From assembly GCA_014526335.1 (NCBI GenBank), contig JACTAT010000048.1, forward strand, positions 688,704-752,703: 64,000 bases of DNA, read 5' to 3'. The translations under genes and the position numbers were made by a program. How positions within the stretch are numbered: position 1 is the first letter of the stretch; every line of letters begins with the position of its first letter. Below, one piece after another: positions 32,558-44,158 of this stretch. A model generated the notes under the pieces. It did not search any database. It saw nothing but the letters and a program-made list of their open reading frames with translations, and had not been told where the DNA came from. This DNA is from Chrysaora quinquecirrha (taxonomy: Eukaryota > Cnidaria > Scyphozoa > Semaeostomeae > Pelagiidae).

Positions 32558-35500
32558 ATGGCAGATTGTCAAAAGCCCCAAAATGCAAGCAAAGAATATT
32601 TTTGCATCATTTGCCAGGACTTTGATGAAGAACTGCGTGTTATACAGTGTGGCCATCCGTACTGCATTAATTGTTTGAAGGCTATGAGTCACAATGGCAG
32701 AGGCTCAGTCCGCTGCATCTTTCACTGTCAAGTTGACGTTCCAAATAAACTAGCAGAAATTCCTTTGGTTCGTGGCTATAAAGGTAAAATTAAGCAATAT
32801 GAACGTGCTGGAAATAGAGGATCAAATATCTTGAAATTGTTTGATGATCTCACAGAGAAAAGAATTGCATCTATTCAAAAGATTGTCAGTTATATGGACT
32901 CACTTGTCCCTGGAAAAATCAACTTTAAAGGAGCACACAATGCAGCAACTGCAGCGAAGGTAAGTTGTAATATGGCAATATAATCTGACTGATCTATTCA
33001 TGAGTTGTCAGTGGTTCAGTGCATTTCTTATATAGAGGAGGTAACGAAGTGCATTTGAACCTTCCGCGCCAAAGAACTGCATTAAAAACGGCTGAAAATG
33101 TTAAGCAAATGTTTGGTTACATCTTCAGTTCATTCGGCCACTCGGCACTGAACAAATGTTCTGCGGCATATTCAGTGAATGTTCAATTAATTTGCCCAGG
33201 GCGTAAGAATTTTGTTTGGTGTGAAGTGATTCTGTTGTTTACTTGATTACAAGATTTTATTACTGGGTTACTAAAAAACTTCAGTACTTGCCTCGGCATC
33301 AATAGGGCGCATTCTTTTCAATTATTTGTCTGTTTCTTTGTGAAATGTCTCGTTGAACAAGTTTGTGATATGGTCTGTGTAGTTTGCAGGAATTCGGTAG
33401 TCAAGTTCGAGAGTAATAACGATTCACGTGTGCAATTCAAAATGGCCGTAAGGAAAGAAGACATGAGAAAAATTATAATCCTTATTCTACCCTGCTTTTT
33501 TTTATCTAAAATAGTCGCCCTCCAGAAATTTCTTTCCAGTAGAGCTAGAGCAATGAAACTTGGCACAGGCATTGGCCAATGTATTACGAAGCATGTTGGT
33601 CATCGTGACATCATAATCAAAATATGAATCAAAAATCGACCTTCCTTAATATCAATAAAAGTTCAGAAATTTCTGTACATTTTGTTACTAGTAGCCATTT
33701 TCTATTACCTTGCAAAGAATCAGTCAATTCTGATAAGATTTACTGGTAAAGATAGGCACTTGTATATGGTTTTGGCATGACAGGTTTTGGAAGGCCCTGG
33801 GCAAATGAACTGAGCTTGCCACTATCGATTTTAACGCCAGTGCCGAGTGGCCAAATGAACTGATCACATTTTGTTCACCGAACATTTTTTACTCCCCTCA
33901 AGCATTCACTGAACAATGTTCAATGATTAATCAAGGCTTAATGAATTGGATTATCACTGAACTTCAATTTTGGACGATGTTCATTGTTTATGAAATGTTC
34001 AGTTCGTTTGCTCAGGGCCTCTGATCGGAGTCAAAAATGTTTGGTGAACAAACTCTGTTCAGCAGTATGCTCAGTTCATTTTGGCACTCAACTAAAGAAA
34101 CACTGGACATTTATCCGATACATGCATTCGCATGTCGATAAATGGCATTGAATTTCGTGCCAAAACAACTGCGTGCCAAAACAACTGCGTGAAAAAGAGG
34201 CTGAAAATGAAATGTTCAGTCAAATTTTCAGGTCACTTGGCACTGAACAAAGCGTAAAATGTTCAATGGCATTTTCATTGAAATTTTCAGTGTATTTGCC
34301 AAGGGCCTAAGAAATCCAAGAACCATTAAAGAGGAAGGATTGGGATTTAAGGCAACATTTCATGTAGTCACCAAGCTCCTAAAATTTGTCAAGAGTTCTA
34401 GTGATGCAAGATGAGGTCCCAGAAGCCCAAAAGATGTCAGTTTGCGAGTGACGTGCCCAGATTCCACATACTTGCACGACAAAATATTTGTCAGAATACT
34501 TTCCGGGTTGCTGCCCCTCGAGCTTCATAGAAGACATAAAACACACGGTATTGATTTATGGTATTTGAACAGACCTCAACCCTCTATGAATTGTATTTAA
34601 GTCTCCGAGGAATTGCGACAGTCTCACCGTGGGTAATACAACCATGGCAACGCTTTGGCTGCAAAGCTGATGAAGTTACAGAAACTCTGAATTCCTGTTG
34701 CGTAAACCTTTATCATTTTAAAGCATATAAAAAGATTCTGCAATGGCCTTGTTTAAGCACGGAAGACGTATGAACAAACAAGACTTAGAACGCCTGACTG
34801 AGAACGACAAGGTCGTTTATTATGCGAAACATTTTTCTGCATTCAAGTTGTAGAAATTCAACAAACGTAGCATAAGTAACTAATCTAAGTTATAATCTAG
34901 ATAAGGATACGCTGCAGTGTCTCATTATTGCTATTCTCTTTCTCCAGGTCGGTGGCACAAGTTTAAAAGTCGTTGGTATCATATTTTCTCTTGCCGGAAT
35001 GGGTGCTGTTGGTGCACCGTTACAACATGCTGGACAGGCTGTTTCTTTAGCCGGCGCTGTCACAAAACTGTCGGCAATTGGCTTGCAAAGCCGTATGGAT
35101 AAGTCTGTTTTGGAAAAGCTTTCGCAATCTCTGACAAATGATATATTTCTTTCTGAGAGACTTAAAATACTTTTGTCTAGGGCAGCATTTGATGAGGCAT
35201 TTTGCCAAGCATTGCAAATCAATCAACGAGATGCTGTCTATTTTTCTGAAATCATTCCAAGGATGCCAACCCAAGGATTTATCACCACTAAAAGAATTAT
35301 TGAGATGTTTCCTGTGGATAAGCACATTGATTCTTCAAGCAAGCCACCCATTCATATAATTGGTCTTTTAAGTGGTGCCTCTGCCTTACCTGTTGCACAG
35401 ATGTACATCAATTGCAAAATAATACGCTCAAAACAGCCAGCAACAATCTTCAATGAGTTAGACACAGTGATGAAACACATGTACAATGAACTGAAACTGT

Positions 35501-35776
35501 ATTTTATAGGGGGTGAATTTTTCAAGCTCGTTTTCACCAGTGATGGGTTCTGGGCATATATCGCCGTCCGAGCTACAAAATTTGATCGCTTTCTCAAGGA
35601 TCAGGGGAAATTAATATCAACAAACAAGATTTGGGACAACTTGGTTTTGTAGTTTTTCAAGGAAGAGGCCGTAAGGTTCCAGATGCCGTAAAAAGAAGAG
35701 TGGGATCTGAATGGAATTCTAAACATGCTCAGCTTCTGGCTGAGATTGAGGAAGAAGATGATTTGGAAGATTGCTA
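32558..35776 (+). CDS. RING finger / apolipoprotein-L-like protein
   Basis: Two exons, 32558-32959 and 34948-35652 (or to 35776), are joined by a GTAAGT donor and a TCTCCAG acceptor, both in phase 0. Exon 1 has a RING at residues 16-57 (C16, C19, C31, H33, C36, C39, C53, then H56/C57), suggesting E3 ubiquitin ligase activity. A helical stretch follows. Exon 2 begins with a Gly/Ala-rich hydrophobic hairpin (VVGIIFSLAGMGAVGAPL, AVSLAGAVTKLSAIG) like the membrane-inserting segment of ApoL-family proteins. The annotated frame stops at 35652, but a neighbouring frame from about 35605 (after a GGGG run) gives a basic then acidic tail ending EEEDDLEDC at 35776, which looks authentic. I infer one indel. 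It could be a host immune-type gene; function unproven. Confidence 0.72.
32960..34947 (+). other. Intron of the RING/ApoL-like gene
   Basis: A 1988-bp intron with GT/AG ends. It houses MITE-like repeats containing CCTGGGCAAATGAAC and TTCAGT/ACTGAAC motifs (33020-33210, 33786-34023, 34160-34306). Short frames inside match nothing known. Confidence 0.65.
33786..34023. mobile_element. MITE in the RING gene intron
   Basis: Inverted ends AGGCCCTGGGCAAATGAACT and TTCAGTTCGTTTGCTCAGGG (inverse) bound about 238 bp. Diverged relatives of the same termini occur near 33190 and 34300, so this family has inserted or rearranged more than once here. Confidence 0.6.
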
Positions 35777-36019
35777 AAGTTTTGATGTTCAATCGTGACA
35801 CTGATTTAAATTCTGATTATTGATCGATGCTGTTGACATATGTTGTCAGATTTCCAAATAAACAGTTTCCGTTGCTCCTTTTGAGATCCTGTCGAAATTT
35901 TGGCGCACTTCATTCCATATTTCACCTGGATGATATATCTTTTTCATGACTCGATTTGGCTGTATGAACACAGTACATTTCGATAAACAGCCGAAATATT
36001 TTCGGACATACTTAAAAGC

Positions 36020-36760
36020 TCTTTTTCGTCTAACACTCCTCAGAGTATAATCTTCAGAAACAGGCCGACGCAATAAACTAAAGGCGGAATTCATACTCAG
36101 ATGGGGCTAGAATTGCACCAATCAGAAACAGAAGCTGAAGTGGCATTGTCTTTTAAACGCCAATCAGCTTTCAGTGGGAAGAACAAAGAAGATAAACTGA
36201 CGACTGTCTGTAGGAACATGGTCTTTACGAATTTTCGTGCCGGTGTGATGCCAGGTACGTAGCTAGTTCGCACTTCCCAGAGACTAGAAGAAAGGGTAAA
36301 ACAGCATGTTCCTACCAGAATTAGTTACCACAACTTTGGGCAAAGGGAGCAATCACCCCAAAACTCTAGGCAATAACCCATCCTTGAGCATGATTCTGCC
36401 ATAGGACAACATTTACTAAATCATCCAGAGTGTGCAGAAAATTACAACGAGGATTGTTTTCGAATAGGCAGGGCTAGATCCTCGTTTTGGAGTCGGTCCA
36501 CATCAAAACAAAAAACCGGTTCTGTGTAGACAGAAAGAGTTTGTTTCTCACTCGGACTCTTCAGTTAATCTTCGTTGTGTGTGCAACCCGCTGAAAGCTG
36601 ATTGATGTTTAAAGCACAATGCCAATTCAGCTTCTCTTTCTAATTGGTGCATTTCGAGCCGCATCCTGGTATGAATTTTGCCTTAGTTTATTGTGCCGGC
36701 CTGTTTCTGACGTCCATAGCTACTCCGAGGAGTTTCAGACGAAAAAGGCTTTTAATCATA
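36020..36760. repeat. Inverted repeat, foldback-like
   Basis: Arms of about 165 bp (36020-36185 and 36590-36760) are inverted copies; shared cores include ATCAGCTTTCAG, CACCAATCAGAAA and GAAACAGGCC. The spacer of about 400 bp is non-coding. Probably a decayed DNA element; no duplication found. Confidence 0.55.
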
Positions 36761-37182
36761 CCAGAAACTCAAAAACTATACAGCACAAAAATTGAACGAT
36801 TCTGTCAATCCTATCACGACTCAGCAGATTAATAGACGGGGAACATTTGTCAACATTCTATCAAACTGGGTAACCGGTATTTTTCAAGTAATTTTGGACT
36901 CTTTGATGGTAGGTTTTCATTTTAAGACTTTGGAACATTCTGGCAAATCAATGGTTGTGACGTCATCGATGACGTAGAAAAGTTACGGTTAGTGAAAATC
37001 TGACTTTTCAATTTTGTGTTTTTAATGAAATAGCCAGAAAGAGCATCAGGAATGGAGCAAAATATTGTAAAACACCAATTCGATTTAGCTTAACACTCGG
37101 AAGTCATTAAAATTTTCCTGTCTATAAACAACAAAATTTCCTGTCTATAACGGACCCTATAGAAGACCGCAAGATCATAAAC
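36761..37182. other. Unassigned stretch
   Basis: No gene, RNA or clear repeat seen. ATGACGTCAT-type motifs near 36955-36975 recur elsewhere in the window. Confidence 0.3.
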
Positions 37183-37365
37183 TTGCACCATCGTATAACC
37201 ATATCATCAGCTTTCTTTGAGCGCACATTTAGCACCATGCGATGGCAGGCTTTAAACATAGCTCCAAACAAAGAGCTGAAAAATTGCTTCAATGGCAATT
37301 TGTTTGCTAAAATTTACAACAGAGACAGCGAAACAAGAATGGAATACTTTTGTAAACAAATATAA
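37183..37365 (+). pseudogene. Possible hAT transposase C-terminal remnant
   Basis: A 60-residue frame contains SSAFFERTFSTMRW and NKELKNCF, resembling the hAT dimerisation motif (SER-x-FS-x2-R, later RL-x-L). It is too short and diverged to be sure, and the rest of a transposase is absent. Confidence 0.3.
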
Positions 37366-38037
37366 ACACGAAGTTGCTTCCAAGCAGTATATCTTGAAGT
37401 CTGTCTGATTCAAACAGAAGATAAACCATAGTTTCAAATACATATTTGATGATTTATAGCCATATTATTATGTATCAATTTGATTTTGTCTTAAGATTTC
37501 TTATACGCGTCGAATGAAAATGTATTGATAACGGAAAAGGCCTCCTTTTTTATTTAAAACAAAACTTGTCGAGGGGAGTAACCAGAATACGCCGTAAAGA
37601 ACAAAACAAATGTTCATTGGAACATTCTCTAAAGCATTTCAATGCAATATATAGATTGTGCCCAAAAGACTATTCCAGTGTCTATCCTGAAGCACCACTT
37701 TTACCGGCTTCTTCTGTTTAACTGTTGCGTTCTCTATTGCGATTGCCCTTTCTTTGCTCCTAGCCACCCACTTGTCCTGCCATCCGTCCAACGTTCCTGC
37801 CATTTAAACTTGTTGTCCTGTACAGAAATGGTTCAAGGACGGCACCTGTGTCGTAAAGAAAAGCAAAGGTAGAAGTAATGGTGAACTGACAGGCCGTTGA
37901 ACTACAAGGACACTCTAGAGATGACCCATAAAAGAGATGTTTCTGCCTCTAAAAAGGAGTTTTCATGCGATGATAGACATGTTAGTACCTCAATGATAAG
38001 AAAACATAGCAACGCTACCGCTATGTCCGAAGGACAA
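37366..38037. other. Unassigned stretch
   Basis: No gene recognised. TGTTCATTGGAACAT at 37611-37625 matches the end of the Gypsy LTR family, but only over about 15 bases. Confidence 0.3.
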
Positions 38038-38165
38038 TAATCATCATCATAATCGTTATCATCATCATTTAAATCGTTCTCATCATCATAATCGTTATTG
38101 TTGTTGTTATTCTCATTATTGTCATCAATATTATCATCATGTTCATCATCATTATCATTAATAAT
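38038..38165 (+). repeat. ATC-rich microsatellite
   Basis: Imperfect ATC/ATT trinucleotide run, compositionally like the microsatellites in the tandem array starting 3 kb downstream. Confidence 0.8.
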
Positions 38166-39059
38166 TGTGATAAATAGGGAATCAAATTTGTTTGCCCATG
38201 TGGCCAGCCTCTCTAACCAAATTCTCTATTAGCCCCTGCATAATTCTCATTTTTTTTTACAAGATTTCAGAGCGCAATTACTTTCAGTTACTCTGATTTT
38301 CCATCGGGATTTTCCCACTAAAATATTAATTATGTACATGGAAGTTCGAGAATCTTCTCGACAACAATTCAGTCACGTCTCAGTAAATACTGTGCGAACG
38401 GACTTCGAGGATTTTCTGATTGGTGGAAAAAAGCTAATTATCTTGATAAGACCTTCGAGTCGAGAACTTATGCCAAATACTCGACCAAAATGTTCATCTA
38501 CTTGTTTACAAATTAAGTAATTGTCAATTAGTTGGTTTTCATGACGAGCAATTACGGCGACTTCAAAGTTTACTTCCTAGTATTTGTGGTTTATCTTTTG
38601 TTACACGTTTGGCAGGAAAAAGCGTCTACACATATATACATACATACATACATACATAGATACATGCGTTCCACGAACACCCTCTCATTATGTCCTGCGG
38701 ACATAAAAATACAATTTTGGTGATTTACATTTTCGATGACGTCATATCTAAAAGTAGAAATGTTGATGAAAATAACCAAATATGAATCGTTAGCACTTTG
38801 TCTGCCGTGTCTGAAAATGCATATATTATTCATATCAAACGCGATTGAGGCAAGTAAACACAGATTTAAAGCGAAAATTGTGCACTTTATGACGTCATCA
38901 AATTAGCGCACTTCCAGTCAAAATCAAAAGTAACCCATCTTTGATTTGAAATATCCAGGGTCCATTTGGAATATCTTAGCAATAAAATTTGAGGTTATGT
39001 TGAAATTTAGTTTTTCACATAGAATTCCCTGCCTACTATAGATCAGGCGATTTTAAAAT
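38166..39059. other. Unassigned stretch with CATA repeat
   Basis: Contains a CATA tetranucleotide run at about 38632-38660. No gene recognised. Confidence 0.4.
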
Positions 39060-40990
39060 ACTACAACAATCCCAGTATCAGGAAAATTCGTAATTTTGTC
39101 AAACATGATATTTGCTTCGATTTTAAAACAGTCTCTATAGAAGAAATGCAAGCAGAAATTAAGGCACTTAATCCAAGAAAGGCAACGACTTTCAAAAATA
39201 TTCCACCTAACATTCTAAAAGGTAGCTCTTAGATTTGTACTGAAACCCTACAGAGTATCTTTAATGAATGCATTGAAAATAGTTTGTTGTTTCCTGATAA
39301 ACTAAAATATGCAGATGTCCCCCCCCTCCTCCATAAAAGAGACGCAAAAACTTCAAAGGAAAATTACAGACCCGTAAGTGTACTGCCAACAGTATCTAAT
39401 GTTTTTGAAATAATTATAGAGCGGCAGATAACTAGGCATATAACCCCTTTTCTATCAGATCTTCTATGTGGATTTCGCAAAGGTTTCAACACACAACAAG
39501 CCCTGATTCGGATGCTAGAGAAATGGAAAATAGGCTTGGATAAAGGAGAAAGCATAGGTGCAATTTTTATGTACCCTTCAAAAGCATTTGATTGCATCAA
39601 GCACGATCTTCGTTTGGCCAAATTACACGTGTATGGCTTTAATCGCGAGGCTCTTTCACTAACTCACAGCTTTTTGGAAAACATACAGCAAAGAGTGAAA
39701 ATCAATGGAACAAGGCTCAGTTCTTGGTCCTCTTTTCCTTAACGTGTATATAAATGATTTGCTACTCTCCTTTCAAGAACCTAATATCTGTAATTATGCA
39801 GACGATACCACCATTTATGCAAGCGATAAGAATTTGGATAACGCAATCATGAGGTTAGAGAATGATTCCACGATATTTATTGAATGGTTTGAATTTAACT
39901 TTATGAAATTAAATACGGAAAAATGTCACTTCATGGTACTAGGGAAAAGCGTTTATCAAACTATTACAGTTTGAGTAGGTGACAGCATTATTGAAAATAC
40001 AGATGAGGAGAAGTTGCTAGGAGTAATAATCGATCACAAACTAACTTTTGAAACGCATATTAATAAGGTATATAAGAAGGCTGGAAGCAAGCTTTTTGCA
40101 CTCTCCCGTCTTTCTGCATATATTGATTCCAACAAGGTGCGAATTTTAATGAGAGCCTTCGTAATGAGCCAATTTCAATACTGTCCACTGGTTTGGATGT
40201 TCTATAGCAAGCATTTAAGTACAAAATTAAAAAAATACACGAAAGGGCCTTAAGAATTGCTTATAAGGATTTTTTCTCTCTAGTTTTGAATGTTTATTAG
40301 AAAGGGATAATTCCCAGGGAGGTACTCATATATCTTTAGGATAGGGTTGCTCAGGCGGAAGTGCCAACCGTAAACCCAAACAAATAATTTCAAGCAAGAA
40401 AATTGACCCAAAAAATACGATTAAACTTTATACGATTTATACCTGTATACACCTTGGGTAACATGTATGCTGCTTTATACATTAATGGCCAGTTGCATTG
40501 TTATTTATTTAAGGGTCTGGCACCTACAGTATGACAAGGGAGTGATCGGAGATTTCTGCAAATCTTAAGGGTGTGATCAACTTTCTCTCTTTCCTAAGAT
40601 TTTAGGACGAAAGCACGACACTACTCTTTCTAGTTGCCAAAAAGCTTTTATAATATGATATACTATCAATTCTACTGTCTTATGAATTACTGTACTGTAT
40701 GATTGTATTTGGAGACCCAAAAAAATAACTTTGAATTTCATGAACCCAAAAAAATAATTGCGGGATTGACTGACCCAAAAAAATAAATTTTGCTGCAATT
40801 CTAGACCCAAAAAAGTAGCCTGAGCACCACTATCGTAAAGATATGAGTACCCCCCCCCCCTGGGGGATAATTCAGTCACTATACATGCCAAAAATTTACA
40901 AACTCTAATGAATGAAATGTTCAAAACACACAAAAATATAAATCCCACATTCATTAAGGAGATCTTTAGGGAGCGAGAAAATATGTAGAG
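39060..40990 (+). mobile_element. LINE (Rex/CR1-like) RT, 5'-truncated and split
   Basis: RT motifs in order: EEMQAEIKALNPRKATTF, YRPVSVLPTVSNVFE, FRKGFNTQQALI, FMYPSKAFDCI (usual F-x-DLSKAFD), QGSVLGPLF, the catalytic NYADDTTIYA, KLNTEKCHFMVLG, LLGVIIDHKLTF and KIHERALRIAYKDF. Stops or frameshifts occur near 39233, 39720, 39975 and 40253. A 550-bp MITE splits the C-terminal region, and the reading continues after it (FIKEIFRERENM) to a stop at 40988. It lies on the opposite strand to the LINE at 9.5-14.6 kb. Confidence 0.85.
40314..40863. mobile_element. MITE inserted in the LINE, 10-bp duplication
   Basis: A 550-bp element with ends CCAGGGAGGTACTCATAT and inverse (about 45 bp of TIR), flanked by a perfect duplication GGGATAATTC (40304-40313, 40864-40873; 8-10 bp depending on how ends are cut). 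Its removal rejoins the LINE frame (LLERDN before, NSVTIHAKN after). Internally, TTATTTTTTTGGGT repeats four times at spacings of about 35-40 bp on the minus strand. The duplication length points to hAT or Mutator mobilisation. Confidence 0.82.
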
Positions 40991-41227
40991 CCTTTAGACC
41001 AGCCTGAGTAGACGCGGGGAGCAACCCAACGGGGAACATTGTCTGCATAAATTTTTCTAATGCAAAATTTGATTGCGAATGCTAATTCCGAAAATATTTG
41101 GTAAAGGGGCGTCACCGGATGCTAACAGAAGTTATGGGCGTGGTTATGGGCGTTAGTTGACAAAAATCTTTTTTTCATATACAAAAGCAAGTTTTTGAAA
41201 TTTCATGCTGAATTTGAAAGGAATTGG

Positions 41228-41520
41228 CTATCCTCATCATCGTCAGCATCATCATCACCATCATTGTCATAATTATTATCATCATCATGTCGTCATCATA
41301 TTCATCATAAGCATTGTCATCATTATTAGCACCCTATCTTTCTCATCATCTCAATCATCATATTCATCATTTTCCTGTCATCATCATAATCATTATCATA
41401 ATCTTCATTATCGTAATCACTATCTATCATCACAACCACCATACAAACCATAATCACCGTTGTAATCATCATATACATTATCATCATCGTGATAATAAAA
41501 TCATCTTTATTTTCATTATC
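41228..41520 (+). repeat. ATC microsatellite, copy I
   Basis: CATCATCAT-type run in the intron-equivalent of copy I; the array's left boundary falls here. His/Ile-rich frames through it are artefacts. Confidence 0.85.
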
Positions 41521-41566
41521 GCAAAAATTAAGTGAAATAGGGGTACATCAGAATTGCTGACATTAC

Positions 41567-41851
41567 CTCTTTTCGGTTACATTGCTTTCGGGATTCTCTT
41601 CATTTGAGTCTAAATGTGATTCAAAATCAGGCTCAGAGTCACTGAAATCCTCGTAAAGTTGATCATTTGCAACATGGTTTGCCGCTGCGATGTTCCCAGA
41701 TGGTTGTTCAATGCTTAAACCGGGCTGATTTGCATAGTTCAAAGGAGCACATGCTTCACTTTCTTAATCAGATTCATGTTCGATATCATTTAGGATTTCT
41801 TCTGATGAACCGGAGTCGTCTGACTCTACTTCTAGTTGAGTTAGGATATCG
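41567..41851 (-). pseudogene. Array gene copy I: exon 2 only
   Basis: A single 285-base exon remains, with good acceptor and GTAATG donor. It has an in-frame TAA (GATTAA, where other copies read GATAAA). The sequence equivalent to exon 1 (about 41935-42070) has an early stop, and downstream exons are absent at the array's left border. Hence a truncated pseudogene. Confidence 0.75.
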
Positions 41852-42059
41852 CTGTAAGAAGAAAATTATACATACTATTATAATTCATATATTCGTTACT
41901 CGTATGGCATTGCCATACGTCTTACACTAATTTCAAGATGCTATGGCCTATCAAGCATGGTTGTGGTCTCAGTAGATCAGCGATATCGGGGAGCCCCAGC
42001 CACGGTAGCATCACAGCCAGGGTCAAGGTATCGCTAGTTCTATGTACTTTTTGGATACT

Positions 42060-43354
42060 AGAGGCTATATACCATATAGTGTGTCGTTTTCGTTGATTTT
42101 TACAATATCAAGGGCACTGCATGATCATTTTATTTGTTTATTGCTATTTCTTCCCCGGAAAAAGATCTTTCTGGTTAACCACTTTTCGAATGTTTCGCTG
42201 CCCATTGGCAGCCTCGATCATGGAGTTAATCAATAGAAACATTGTCGCATTATATCTCTTTGTTTTTAGTAGGAATCAATCTCTGGGAATATTCGAGTTC
42301 TACCACTCCTCCTTAGCATCCAGTCTTTGATTCTCGGCATTGTGTATTGCAACAAGTACGAGTTGATCTAGCGTTATAGTTACCAATAGGAAAGGCTAAT
42401 GTTTGTCCTTCAATCTGTTTCTTGACAAATCTAGCAGACTTTCAGATGTATATTTATTCTTAGGGCATATAACAGTAACAATTATAAATGAAATCGAACC
42501 TTAACTCAGACATCCATCCAAGATGATCATCGGTATTGCACTCTGTGATACACATTTCTATATTTTAGTAAATCGATTTCTCTTGCTTCTCTAATTTCTC
42601 CCTTTGATAAGAAAATATCATCTGAGAAAAATTCAAAATTCCTGCAGTTATATAGATAATACGTTGAATTTTGATTGTTACGTCATTTTGATTTCTTTTT
42701 AGGCTCTTTTGCTGATTGTGGCGCCAGGTTGATTACCTAACTTCGTTTTTTTAATTGTGACGTCACGCTAAATGTTCGTGAATGTATGATTTTTTCTTGC
42801 TTTTTCTTCTTCTTTTACTGACACATTTTCTTATAGGAGCATATTTACTTTTGCTAAGCCTCGATATTCTTAAAAAATTTCAATTTTCAGGCCCGTCGAA
42901 AGCGGGGGGCTGTGGTCCCTAATAAATCGTTCGATCACAAATAAATCATAATAAAAGATCATTTTTAATGTATGTTGGCATAATGCTTTTTCCAGAACAA
43001 GCAGAAAATAGTACGTTTTATTTCAAGTAAATAGAATATCATAAAATAACCTCATGTCTGTTATATTTACAATTCAATACGAGAGTGATAAAAACTAGTT
43101 ACTATCATTTATAATTTACTCGGTGTTAAGATCTTTGAATGCCCCTATTTTATACTTTTCACCATCTATGGTATTTGATATACCCATTATATCTGTCTGA
43201 ACTCTTCGTTTCATAGATGAGTTCCCCTGGCTTCTTTATTCTCACTGTTCTCATTATTTGCATTTCGCTCCATTTCCCCTCTTTTACCGGGGGCACTTTC
43301 AGTGTTATGTATCTTTGAATGAAGCCACTATTGTGAAGCTTTTCTTCACGGTTC
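42060..43354. other. Array spacer between copies I and II
   Basis: Non-coding in all copies. It includes a shared segment with GCTAAGCCTCGATATTCTTA (about 42855), a relic of the TATAAGAA MITE family, and ATTGTGACGTCACGCTAAAT (a CRE-like TGACGTCA) near 42757. Confidence 0.5.
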
Positions 43355-43979
43355 TTATTCTTCTCGTCTACGCTTGCTTCCCGTCTTCGGCACATAACAG
43401 GCCGTGTCATCTTGGTATTCCCGTCTCCTTTTATTCGGGCTTGACTTAAATGTTGGTAAATTGCTTTTGTCGTCAATCTGCACGGTGCAAGCTGGAGATT
43501 TTCTCTTCTTGTTGCCTGTGAACTCGTAGTCATCACTTGGCTTTGCAGAGGCTTTTGTCTTATCAGAAGTACAGCCTTGAAGTTGTGTACAACAATCCAG
43601 GCTCAGTTCCGTATGATTATCTGTCTTGAGCTCTGAGAATTAAACAACGACACTCTTGTCACTGTTTCCTGGATTGAAGCTAGATACACAAGCTTCTGTA
43701 ACTTCACTGCTACCATCTGCGAGTTTAATATCGACTGCAGCTTCAGACTGAATACCGACCTCGTCTATATCCATAGCCAGTGGCGTTTCAAGCTCACGGA
43801 AAATGTTTGTATTGTGTAGCCAAACGTGTTGAGCTTGATTATATCCAAAGCCATTATGACTTTGGATTTTGTAGCTTATATCCATCATGGAATCTTCAAC
43901 GTGGACTTCACTTGTGGATAGCATCTCATTGTCAAAGAGTCCAAATGCAAAGTTCCGTGGAACAGTTTGAAACTGACAC

Positions 43980-44139
43980 TGTTATAAATTTGGTGTTTTC
44001 CACACACCGTCAATTACCAGAATGATTAAATGTTTATTATACATGCCTTTTACCACTACGCAGCAGATGCTGTTGCCAATTTGCAACTTAACATAAACAG
44101 CTCATTATTAGCTATTATGCAAAGTTTAGACATCCCACA
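43980..44139 (-). repeat. Copia 3' LTR
   Basis: 160 bp, alignable without gaps to the 5' LTR with a handful of substitutions. The preceding TTAAGTGGGAG on the minus strand is the polypurine-tract region. Confidence 0.9.
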
Positions 44140-44158
44140 CTCCCACTTAATGAGAGGT

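Noticed and set aside
43159..43536. Basic 125-residue frame in copy II
   Set aside because: It is the alternative frame of the decayed last exon, equivalent to the shadow at 52168-52680.
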